Part shown: piece by piece, positions 1 to 5,586 of the stretch
Layout: each line of letters starts with the position of its first letter
How positions within the stretch are numbered: the first letter of the stretch is position 1
From: Methanosarcinaceae archaeon
Lineage (GTDB): Archaea; Halobacteriota; Methanosarcinia; Methanosarcinales; Methanosarcinaceae
Direction of reading: 5' to 3'
Assembly: GCA_030596385.1 (NCBI GenBank)
Contig: JAUVKD010000019.1
Coordinates: forward strand, 1 to 8,520
DNA: 8,520 nucleotides
Made by a program: the position numbers and the translations under genes
Notes under the pieces: generated by a model
Database searches by the model: none
What the model was told of the DNA's origin: nothing
Seen by the model: the letters and a program-made list of their open reading frames with translations, nothing else

Positions 1-19
1 ACATTATATAATCATTAAG

Positions 20-439
20 ATGAATATTGGAATTGTAACTATGGTTCTTGAAAAATTAATCCCAAAACAAAGGAACATGTCAACAAGGGTTGGCGGACTC
101 CTGATTATCGTAGGCGAGACCATGTTCCTCTTCTCTTTATTGAATTTCGTTATGATCACCCGGCTCCAGTACTACAGTTCAGGAGACTCATTCATACGAA
201 CCATTTTTCCTGATTACCTGCTCTTTCTGGCTGGAATGTTTGCGTTGGCAGCCGCTGGTATGTGGCTGACATACGTGTATGTGTTCCCGAGTAAACAGCG
301 TTTTGCACAGGAACAGGCAGTAAAGGATAACCGCAGCCCGATGTATGACCGAATACTCGAAATACAGGAAGATGTTGTGCAAATGCGGGAGACTATCGGG
401 AAATTATCGGACAGGGTGGATGAGATACATGGCGTTTAA
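20..439 (+). CDS. Small two-TM membrane protein with C-terminal coiled coil, unknown function
   Basis: I do not recognise a named family. The 139-residue product has a short polar N-terminus (about 1-24), a first membrane segment at about 25-47, an extracytoplasmic or loop stretch rich in Tyr/Ser/Asp (about 48-64), and a second membrane segment at about 66-89. A charged tail follows from about 90, and residues 110-138 carry heptad-like hydrophobics (ILEIQEDVVQMRETIGKLSDR), suggesting a cytoplasmic coiled coil for self-association. Start choice is open. A TATA-like ATTATATAA lies at about 3-11, which would put transcription start near 30-35 and favour the Met at 41 (MVLEKLIPKQ) over the Met at 20, unless the true promoter lies outside the window. 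No neighbour on the same strand links it to a pathway. Coding looks real: long open frame, sensible membrane topology, no competing ORF. Function is unknown. Confidence 0.75.
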   Translation: MNIGIVTMVLEKLIPKQRNMSTRVGGLLIIVGETMFLFSLLNFVMITRLQYYSSGDSFIRTIFPDYLLFLAGMFALAAAGMWLTYVYVFPSKQRFAQEQAVKDNRSPMYDRILEIQEDVVQMRETIGKLSDRVDEIHGV

Positions 440-703
440 AAAAAATAGTTGTGTTTATACTGTAAATAGTTCAATTGCTAAAGCCAGTATGCTAGCTGAC
501 TTTATTTTTGAAAAATACATTGAATCATCCCCTTCAGGATATGGTACTGTGGAGACTGACAAAAAAGTCAACATTTAGAGGTATTTCAATTTATGAAAGA
601 AATACATTACACTGTTGTATGCTGTTTTATTTCAGAACATTATTTAAAATATCTCTGTTTTACAACTTTTTCGGCAGTCTCATTGAGGGAAATAATTCAC
701 ATT
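440..703. other. AT-rich spacer without a recognisable gene
   Basis: I see no convincing gene here. Short open frames exist but lack initiation signals and read as low-complexity Phe/Leu/Tyr-rich protein. There is a perfect AT hairpin with arms TATTTTT (503-509) and AAAAATA (511-517) about 65 bases after the stop of the preceding gene. It contains a T5 run on the plus strand and could help end that transcript. Beyond it I see only AT-rich sequence. Confidence 0.4.
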
Positions 704-711
704 GTATAAAT
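704..711 (+). promoter_or_regulatory. TATA-box-like promoter element (TATAAATA)
   Basis: TATAAATA fits the archaeal TATA consensus and would place transcription start near 730. The sequence downstream is a set of hairpins ending in a T-run rather than a clear protein gene. In AT-rich spacer such matches also occur by chance. Confidence 0.3.
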
Positions 712-729
712 ATTTTAATTTATTTGGTT

Positions 730-905
730 TGTTAAAATGCTAAAAGGACAAAATGAAAAATAAACCGGAAGTAGGGCTATTCGAAAGTACTGAATTCGTA
801 CCCTGCCTCGCTACTGTATCCAGAACGAATACAGGTGACATATATATGTCAATAAAGATGCTCCGCCGGGTATTAATCAAGTTTATAAGAGCGACTGCCT
901 TTTTT
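730..905 (+). ncRNA. Candidate small structured RNA (three consecutive hairpins, T-run end)
   Basis: Visible structure: (1) GTAGGG at 771-776 pairs with CCCTGC at 801-806 (one G-U), enclosing ATTC 779-782 paired with GAAT 792-795. (2) CTGTAT 814-819 pairs with ATACAG 829-834. (3) A perfect 16-bp palindrome lies at 836-851. A TATA box sits at 704-711 and a T6 run at 900-905 could end a plus-strand transcript. A 62-codon frame (753-941, ATG after AAAGGAC) runs through the hairpins and the T-run and ends inside the antisense of the RNase Z gene, so I do not call it a protein. The alternative is that the hairpins, followed on the minus strand by a T-rich stretch at 764-745, are the 3' end of the RNase Z transcript. 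The sequence does not decide between these. Confidence 0.28.
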
Positions 906-909
906 ATTA

Positions 910-1824
910 TTAATCCCTGTATGGAACCTCTATTTCCATAAGGTCATATGCAACAGTTACATTCTCAAATATATTTTTTGCATCTTCGAATATAGGTGAG
1001 GTGTCATCTGTGTACCTTGAACTTATATGTGTCAGTACAAGATTATGCACCCCTGCTTTTTTTGCAAGTGTAGCAGCTTCACCTGCGGTCGAATGCATAG
1101 ATTCCACTGCACGATCATATTTTTCATTCGAAAGTGTACTATCGTGGATCAGCAGGTCTGCATCAACACTGGCGTTTAAAACACTTTCACATGGACGTGT
1201 ATCTCCACTATAAACAATAGTCCTGCCTTTTCGCGAGGCTGCAACTACATCCTCCGAATGTATGATCCTACCATCAATTTCTATCGATTCCCCACGGTGT
1301 AGTTTTGAGAATAGTGGTCCCGTCGGCACACCAAGTTCAACGGCTTTTTTGCGGTTGAACTTGCCCATTCGTTTATTCTCAATAAGCGCATAGCCAATAC
1401 TTGGAACATTATGCTCCGTTTTTAAAACCTGTATTGAATATCCGTTACGTTTGATGATATCCCCAGGTTCTAACTGCACAGCCTTAATCTCATATTTCAA
1501 TTTATAATATCCAAGAGCAACCAATATTTTCATAAATTCAGCGACCCAATGGGGTCCATAGATGGTCAGGGGTTCTGTGCGCCCGTGGAATGACAGGGTC
1601 TGGACAAGCCCGGGAATTCCAAGTACATGGTCTGCATGAAAATGTGTGATGAAAATAGAAGATAATGCCATCATACCAGTCTTTGCTTTCATCATTTGCT
1701 GCTGTGTACCTTCACCGCAGTCAAATAACATGAGTTCCCCTTCCCTGTTAACCATTATCCCCGATGGATTTCGGTTCGGAGTTGGTAATGAGCCGCCTGT
1801 TCCAAGAAATGTTACACGAAGCAT
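910..1824 (-). CDS. rnz: Ribonuclease Z (tRNA 3' processing endonuclease)
   Basis: This zinc-dependent metallo-beta-lactamase-fold endonuclease cuts pre-tRNA just after the discriminator base, removing the 3' trailer so that CCA can be added. At 304 residues it matches the short RNase Z form (ElaC/trnase Z-S, about 300-320). The order of motifs is complete: N-terminal LGTGGSLPTPNRNPSG (about 7-22), the HxHxDH metal site at 61-66 (HFHADH), His138 in TEHNVPS, Asp208 in SGDTRP, His244 in SMHSTAGEAA and His266 in LTHISSRY. The family-specific exosite segment lies at about 150-190, with a GPLFSKL stretch, and is what separates RNase Z from other hydrolases of this fold. The start at 1824 gives the canonical MLRVTFLGTG beginning. 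No strong Shine-Dalgarno precedes it, so the mRNA may be leaderless. It is transcribed alone, convergent with the left-hand region and divergent from the S8e gene. Identification is firm. Confidence 0.95.
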   Translation of the reverse strand: MLRVTFLGTGGSLPTPNRNPSGIMVNREGELMLFDCGEGTQQQMMKAKTGMMALSSIFITHFHADHVLGIPGLVQTLSFHGRTEPLTIYGPHWVAEFMKILVALGYYKLKYEIKAVQLEPGDIIKRNGYSIQVLKTEHNVPSIGYALIENKRMGKFNRKKAVELGVPTGPLFSKLHRGESIEIDGRIIHSEDVVAASRKGRTIVYSGDTRPCESVLNASVDADLLIHDSTLSNEKYDRAVESMHSTAGEAATLAKKAGVHNLVLTHISSRYTDDTSPIFEDAKNIFENVTVAYDLMEIEVPYRD

Positions 1825-1912
1825 AGATATAATTAAGTGGTTACAATTACTTATTAGTTACTGCACTGATAATAGAGTATTTTTATTATTTCCTTGTTAC
1901 ACTTATTGATCA

Positions 1913-1967
1913 GTCCCGTTAATCAGGGACAATGCATGCGAAACCTGCGTTACCTGCTTATCGCATG
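1913..1967. repeat. Two adjacent short hairpins in the spacer
   Basis: GTCCC (1913-1917) pairs with GGGAC (1926-1930). Directly after it CATGCGA (1935-1941) pairs with TCGCATG (1961-1967) around a 19-base loop. They lie upstream of the RNase Z gene and belong to no recognised RNA family. A regulatory or small-RNA role is possible but unproven. Confidence 0.3.
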
Positions 1968-2120
1968 TTAATATTTAATAAGTTCCTTTCAAGAGGTAAG
2001 TGCATCTGCGGTATGTTGTATGTCTAAAAAACCAGTATGAATTTAGAAGACTCAGGATATATTCAAGAATAAATAAATTGAATATTCAACAATGGACACG
2101 TGTACTCAGCGTTTGTCACT

Positions 2121-2136
2121 CGAAACCTTCATATAG
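2121..2136 (+). promoter_or_regulatory. Archaeal promoter-like site with no protein gene behind it
   Basis: CGAAACCTTCATATAG resembles an archaeal BRE plus TATA box and predicts initiation near 2158-2162. No credible ORF follows before the S8e gene at 2498. A transcript from here would run through the structured element at 2279-2412 and could be a long S8e leader or a separate small RNA. Confidence 0.3.
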
Positions 2137-2278
2137 AATCCTATTAGTAAAGGAAATTCCGTATAGAACATCTATTTACATATGTTTGTTTCATAATTAA
2201 ATCATACATATTTGTATAGTTTTAGTAAAATCGGTGCATAAATGAGATTGTTTTATCGGAATCAAAAAACAACACAAC

Positions 2279-2412
2279 CGCCGCAGGCGGCGCATTTCAA
2301 TATCACTTCTCACAAAAATGGTGTTTAGTCTCTATAAGATAATTCACTTTATTTGTTAAATGTGAAAAGACGAGAATTTCATCAGTGATGACGAAATGCG
2401 CCGCCTACGGCG
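2279..2412. repeat. Nested inverted-repeat element with GC-rich palindromic ends, upstream of S8e
   Basis: The 20-base ends, CGCCGCAGGCGGCGCATTTC (2279-2298) and GAAATGCGCCGCCTACGGCG (2393-2412), are inverted repeats with one mismatch. After a symmetrical three-base gap the pairing resumes: ATCACT (2302-2307) with AGTGAT (2384-2389). Inside is a further hairpin, TTCACTTTA (2343-2351) with TAAATGTGAA (2357-2366) around TTTGT. Each end is also a palindrome by itself (CGCCGC-AG-GCGGCG, and GCGCCG-CCTA-CGGCGC at 2398-2413), so each could fold locally instead of with its partner. The GC-rich ends contrast sharply with the AT-rich surroundings. Candidates are a small non-autonomous mobile or repetitive palindromic element, or a structured leader 86 bases before the S8e start. 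No target-site duplication is evident. Confidence 0.6.
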
Positions 2413-2483
2413 CTGTGACCCGGTATCAAAATTACCTATACAAACACAATCATACAACTAACACACAATTTATAATTAATCAA

Positions 2484-2491
2484 TAGAGGAA
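2484..2491 (+). promoter_or_regulatory. Ribosome binding site of the S8e gene
   Basis: AGAGGAAA, with the GAGG core at 2485-2488, lies nine bases before the ATG at 2498. It supports that start and means the mRNA has a leader, unlike the HD gene downstream. TATA-like TTTATAATTA at about 2467-2476 is too close to the ATG for this leader. CCTATACAAA near 2437-2446 would fit better. Confidence 0.5.
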
Positions 2492-2497
2492 ATATCA

Positions 2498-2872
2498 ATG
2501 AGATGGCAAGGCAGATCAAGAAGAATCTACACAGGTGGCAAAATACGGATTGCACGCAGCAGGAGAAAATTCGAGATTGGCAGGGAATCTGCTGATACAC
2601 ACGTCAATGAGACAAAAAGAAAAATTATATCGACAAAAGGTGGAAACCGAAAAGTCCGGCTTCTTCAGTGTAACGTCGCAAATGTTACCAATCCGGCTGA
2701 TGGTAAGACAGTGATAAGCTCGATCGAAAATGTTATTGACAATTCTGCAAACGAACACCACATCAGACGAAATATCATTACAAAAGGTGCAATTATTCAG
2801 ACTGCACTTGGTAATGCAAGAGTAACAAGCCGTCCCGGGCAGAATGGTGTTGTTAACGCAGTATTGGTTTAA
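2498..2872 (+). CDS. rps8e: Small ribosomal subunit protein S8e
   Basis: S8e is a 30S subunit protein shared by Archaea and eukaryotes and absent from Bacteria. It binds 16S rRNA. The 124-residue product opens with the diagnostic basic segment [17 protein letters not shown], continues with [18 protein letters not shown], and ends with the conserved [31 protein letters not shown]. The family's usual archaeal length is about 125-130, so it is complete. ATG is preceded by GAGG at 2485-2488, and the stop is followed by an oligo-T terminator, so it appears to be a single-gene unit. A strongly structured inverted-repeat element (2279-2412) sits just upstream. Many ribosomal protein genes are controlled through their leader, but nothing here proves that for this one. 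Identification is firm. Confidence 0.97.
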   Translation: MRWQGRSRRIYTGGKIRIARSRRKFEIGRESADTHVNETKRKIISTKGGNRKVRLLQCNVANVTNPADGKTVISSIENVIDNSANEHHIRRNIITKGAIIQTALGNARVTSRPGQNGVVNAVLV

Positions 2873-2886
2873 TAAGCACTCAATCA

Positions 2887-2901
2887 TTTTTTTCTTTTTT
2901 T
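2887..2901 (+). terminator. Oligo-T terminator after the S8e gene
   Basis: T7-C-T7 begins 15 bases after the S8e stop codon. Archaeal RNA polymerase ends transcription at runs of T in the non-template strand, with or without a hairpin, so this is a strong candidate terminator for the S8e mRNA. Confidence 0.65.
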
Positions 2902-3002
2902 CATTGATATTTTGTGATTATTAATCCATACATAAACATTATTGATAGACTGAATAATCTACAAACAGATAATTGTACACAATTGTCAAATACCTTTGAA
3001 AT

Positions 3003-3066
3003 TGATGGATACATACTATGCATTAAAAACTAATAAATCCATCACCACAGACACAAATATATGGAT
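3003..3066. repeat. 8-bp inverted repeat and one copy of a 13-base direct repeat
   Basis: TGATGGAT (3003-3010) and ATCCATCA (3037-3044) are perfect inverted arms separated by 26 bases. Immediately after, CAAATATATGGAT at 3054-3066 recurs exactly at 3650-3662, inside the 5' part of the proposed intron. The rest of 2902-3200 is AT-rich spacer in which I see no gene. An AATTGT/ACAATT pair with a 2-base spacer lies at 2971-2984. Confidence 0.3.
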
Positions 3067-3214
3067 TATCGTATCGTCTCCTGTTTTGAGTATAACTGAA
3101 TAGTTACAATATTTTTTCAGTCATTTTAAGGTTAAAACGTATCAACAAAATACATTAAAATACTCGTAAACACTCAGGTTAAATAAAGCTTTATTTGTTA
3201 CGGACCTTGGGATA

Positions 3215-3245
3215 AAAATGCCGCCGCATAGCGGTTAGTTTTTGC
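3215..3245. repeat. GC-rich hairpin related to the ends of the 2279-2412 element
   Basis: CCGC (3221-3224) and GCGG (3231-3234) pair around CGCATA. Outer runs of A (3215-3219) and T (3241-3245) can extend the stem across a short internal loop. The core CCGCCGCATAGCGG closely resembles CCGCCGCAGGCGG at 2278-2290, suggesting a shared short repeat family. It lies just beyond the 3' end of the proposed intron. It could also act as a terminator. Confidence 0.4.
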
Positions 3246-3283
3246 GATAAAAACGCCAAAAAACGTCACAGCATGTTGATTCC

Positions 3284-3356
3284 ATCGAATAAAGAAGAGC
3301 GATTACCCGCCCTTCATCTTCTAAGAACGGTACGTAAAAGTTTCTTCATACCGCTC
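3284..3356 (-). ncRNA. Group II intron domains V and VI
   Basis: Domain V (3356-3325, 32 bases) reads GAGCGGTA...TACCGTTC with an ACG bulge segment. Against the usual GAGCCGTA...TACGGTTC form, base five and its partner have both changed (C-G to G-C), a compensatory change that keeps the stem. The catalytic AGC triad is kept, while the upper stem is AT-rich and two bases shorter than the usual 34. Domain VI follows: GAAGGGCG (3315-3308) pairs with CGCTCTTC (3301-3294) over a 6-base loop. Below it GAAGA pairs with TTATTC leaving one unpaired A (complement of 3290). This is the expected branch-point adenosine, seven bases from a 3' end at 3284 that finishes in AT, matching the AY rule. The agreement of several independent features is the reason for confidence. 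Confidence 0.8.
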
Positions 3357-3677
3357 AAGCCTTCCATAACCCTTTCGGGTCAAGGTGAATTTTGAACCTA
3401 CATATAACTCATTACAAGTTATCCTTCGATTTTAATCATCTCCTCTGACCTCTGCACCATCGTCATCCTCATGGGATATCTACCCAAATATCGGAAGTGC
3501 ACAGGTCTTTCCACTTACAAAGTTCTATATCACAAATAATTATGTAAACCTTAAAAATCATTTGTGAGCCGAGAACTCTTTGTTTATTCCCATAATGTAA
3601 CCACAGCCATTATCTGACATCTGTGTTAATAAAGTTAGACAGCTACATGCAAATATATGGATGGTTTAACCGAGCAC
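3284..3677 (-). mobile_element. Compact ORF-less group II intron (5' end tentative)
   Basis: Read on the minus strand, the 3' end carries domains V and VI of a group II self-splicing intron. Upstream of them (higher coordinates) are stems that fit a reduced domain I. ACAAAGAGTTCT pairs back with AGAACTTTGT around TCACAAAT/ATTTGTGA (+ strand 3517-3583). GACCT-g-TGCAC pairs with GTGCA-g-AGGTC (3507-3497 with 3457-3447). ATAACT/AGTTAT closes a 7-base loop TGTAATG (3422-3404). A CCC-GAAA-GGG tetraloop hairpin lies at 3380-3369. The 5' end is proposed at GTGCTCGG (3677) by resemblance to the GUGYG rule, with a mismatch at base five. That gives 394 bases, much shorter than usual ORF-less group II introns (about 600). 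No reverse transcriptase is encoded, so splicing or movement would need a maturase from elsewhere. No interrupted gene is visible around it. It may be a truncated copy rather than an intact compact intron. Confidence 0.68.
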
Positions 3678-3710
3678 CAATGAACCATTCTCAAATTTGT
3701 GGAAAATAGA

Positions 3711-3720
3711 TTATATATAA
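3711..3720 (+). promoter_or_regulatory. TATA box of the HD hydrolase gene
   Basis: TTATATATAA, preceded by purine-rich GGAAAATAGA as a possible BRE, lies 25 bases before the ATG at 3745. Archaeal initiation occurs about 25 bases after the TATA centre, so the transcript would begin within a few bases of the start codon. The mRNA would be leaderless, which agrees with the absence of a Shine-Dalgarno sequence there. Confidence 0.65.
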
Positions 3721-3744
3721 CCCTTAACCAATTATATTCCAACA

Positions 3745-5586
3745 ATGCCAAAACCCATGATAATTCACGATCCGGTTCACAAAACGGTCATGCTCAGTGA
3801 AATTGAACAGATGCTCGTAAATACCCGTCAGGTCCAGCGACTGCGCAAAATACAGCAGCTCGGACTCGCGGATGTGGTTTACCCGGGTGCCAATCACACG
3901 CGTTTTGAGCACAGCATCGGGACAATGCATACTGCATCAATAATTGCAAATGCGCTCGGGCTTGAGCCGTATGAAGTGCAGAAGGTCAGAATTGCAGGAT
4001 TATTACATGATGTTGGGCATTCTGCACTATCACATGCAGTTGAAGGTGTATTAAAACGAAATACGAAATTCCAACCTGTCATTGAAGATAAAAAAGTAAT
4101 CAAGCACGAATCATTTACAAGGAACATCATAAAAAACAAATTCCCTGACAAGAATAACATAAACCGATATGTTGAAGCGAAGTTTGGGATCGATGCGCAT
4201 ATTTTCTTTGATGATATAGCAAAGATGGCAACAGGGGACGCGCATTTACTTGAACACCCATATCTTGGTCATATCATTTCAGGTGACATAGACGCAGACA
4301 GGATCGATTTCCTTTTGCGTGATTCCTATCATACAGGCGTATCTCTTGGACTTATCGATGTTGACCAGATAGTTCAGAGTTTAACGATCAAGAATAAGCG
4401 CATTGTGCTTGGAGCACTTGATGGTTCCACTTACGATGAAGACATGGCACTGGCAGCCGCAGAATCAATGCTTATCGCACGTGCCCACCATTATACTGCG
4501 ATAATACACCATCCAAAAACACAGGCTGCACGTGTAATGCTGCTGTGTGCTCTTGAGGATGCACTGTCCAACGTCGAAGAAACAGGTGGCAAGGATGCAG
4601 TTACTGCTGCTATCATCAAATTTTTCACAGTGTATAATGATAATGACCTGCTTGGTTTCATAAAGGCAAATGGCAGTGTGCATTCGAAAAAGTTTATGGG
4701 CGATATCCGTGATGGAAATATCTATAGTCCACGCGTTCGTTTTACACAAAAAACCCTGTCACCTATCACAAAAATGGCACTTTCAACCATTGCACGTCAT
4801 GGGGTTGCCAGAAAGATGTTTGAAAATGAACTCAAAAAGAAGTTTGATGGCGTTTTGATAGATCTGAGTGTAGCATCAGGTGTTCCAAAGAACACTCGTA
4901 TTGTCATAAATGACGATGAAGGCTTTATTTATGACGAATCCGCACTTGCTAATGGCCTGGTGCGTGCAATATCGCGCCAGATGTCATTGACGGCATTCGC
5001 ACATCCGGACATGGTGGTGGATGCTATTGAAATGGAATCTAAAATGCGGTCACTTGTTGATGATATTTCACCAAAGCTTATCAGGTTCATTCGTGGTGAA
5101 CAGTATCTCCCTATTGAGGGATTGATACTTCTTCTCTATGGTGTTCATGAGATTTTTGAGATTAAAGACGACATATATATTTCGATCCCACGAATCCGGA
5201 ACATCACCTGGCTATACAATACTGTGGAACTATTTAACAGGAATGAGATATTAAAGAACCTGTTTGATTACGATTTCCACAACAGGTATGGTTTTTCGTA
5301 TAGTGAAAAGGTATTTGAGGATCTGCAGATACTGGTTGCCATGGGTGTTGTGGATGAGGATCTACGGTATTATGAAATAAATGAACGGTTTAAGCAGAGG
5401 TATGAATACGTACTTACAAGTGATGGTGTTGAATATGCAAGATCTCTAAAAGATTCTTATCAACGCGAGTTTGCGACTATCATGGATTATCTTATAATGA
5501 ACAAGCATTCGATACCAAGGGATATTGTAACAATGCAAGCTGATAGGTATAGCCGGACAACAAGACATCAGGTGCGAAACAGATGA
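3745..5586 (+). CDS. HD-domain metal-dependent phosphohydrolase (dNTPase/SAMHD1-like, COG1078 type)
   Basis: The N-terminal half (about 1-340 of 613 residues) is an HD hydrolase of the dGTPase/SAMHD1 group. It shows DPVHKTVMLSEIE (9-21), TRFEHSIGTMHTA with metal-ligand His56, the HD pair His88-Asp89 in AGLLHDVGHSALSH, HESFTRNII (121-129), and the last ligand Asp185 within DIDADRIDFLLRD, which aligns with SAMHD1's DVDKWDYFARD. The four expected ligands are present, so it should be catalytically active, probably on (deoxy)nucleotide phosphates; the actual substrate cannot be read from the sequence. The C-terminal part (about 350-613) is not recognised. Residues about 500-570 look helical and resemble a winged-helix fold (LFDYDFHNRYGFSYSEKVFEDLQILVAMGVVDED). 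The start fits a leaderless mRNA from the TATA box at 3711-3720. The stop overlaps the next gene's start as ATGA, implying translational coupling to the tRNA methyltransferase. Confidence 0.9.
   Translation: MPKPMIIHDPVHKTVMLSEIEQMLVNTRQVQRLRKIQQLGLADVVYPGANHTRFEHSIGTMHTASIIANALGLEPYEVQKVRIAGLLHDVGHSALSHAVEGVLKRNTKFQPVIEDKKVIKHESFTRNIIKNKFPDKNNINRYVEAKFGIDAHIFFDDIAKMATGDAHLLEHPYLGHIISGDIDADRIDFLLRDSYHTGVSLGLIDVDQIVQSLTIKNKRIVLGALDGSTYDEDMALAAAESMLIARAHHYTAIIHHPKTQAARVMLLCALEDALSNVEETGGKDAVTAAIIKFFTVYNDNDLLGFIKANGSVHSKKFMGDIRDGNIYSPRVRFTQKTLSPITKMALSTIARHGVARKMFENELKKKFDGVLIDLSVASGVPKNTRIVINDDEGFIYDESALANGLVRAISRQMSLTAFAHPDMVVDAIEMESKMRSLVDDISPKLIRFIRGEQYLPIEGLILLLYGVHEIFEIKDDIYISIPRIRNITWLYNTVELFNRNEILKNLFDYDFHNRYGFSYSEKVFEDLQILVAMGVVDEDLRYYEINERFKQRYEYVLTSDGVEYARSLKDSYQREFATIMDYLIMNKHSIPRDIVTMQADRYSRTTRHQVRNR

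Noticed and set aside
753..941. 62-codon plus-strand frame with AAAGGAC before the ATG
   Set aside because: It runs through three hairpins and a T-run and ends inside the antisense of the RNase Z coding region. The residues show no domain or membrane pattern. A structured RNA or terminator explains the stretch better.
2078..2103. Small palindromes TTGAATATTCAA (2078-2089) and ACACGTGT (2096-2103)
   Set aside because: Short AT-rich or 8-bp palindromes are expected by chance in spacer of this composition, and there is no nearby gene start for them to control.
2384..2416. Box C/D-like GTGATGA followed by CTGTGA, possible C/D guide RNA
   Set aside because: GTGATGA matches a C box, but there is no proper CTGA D box nor D'/C' pair at suitable spacing. 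The bases are better explained as part of the inverted-repeat stem.
2516..2887. 123-codon minus-strand frame opposite S8e
   Set aside because: It is antisense of a highly conserved ribosomal protein gene and is rich in Cys/Ser/Asn without any motif.
3284..3744. RNase P or SRP RNA gene in the structured spacer
   Set aside because: I looked for RNase P conserved elements and SRP domain signatures on both strands and saw none. The domain V/VI match to a group II intron accounts for the structure.
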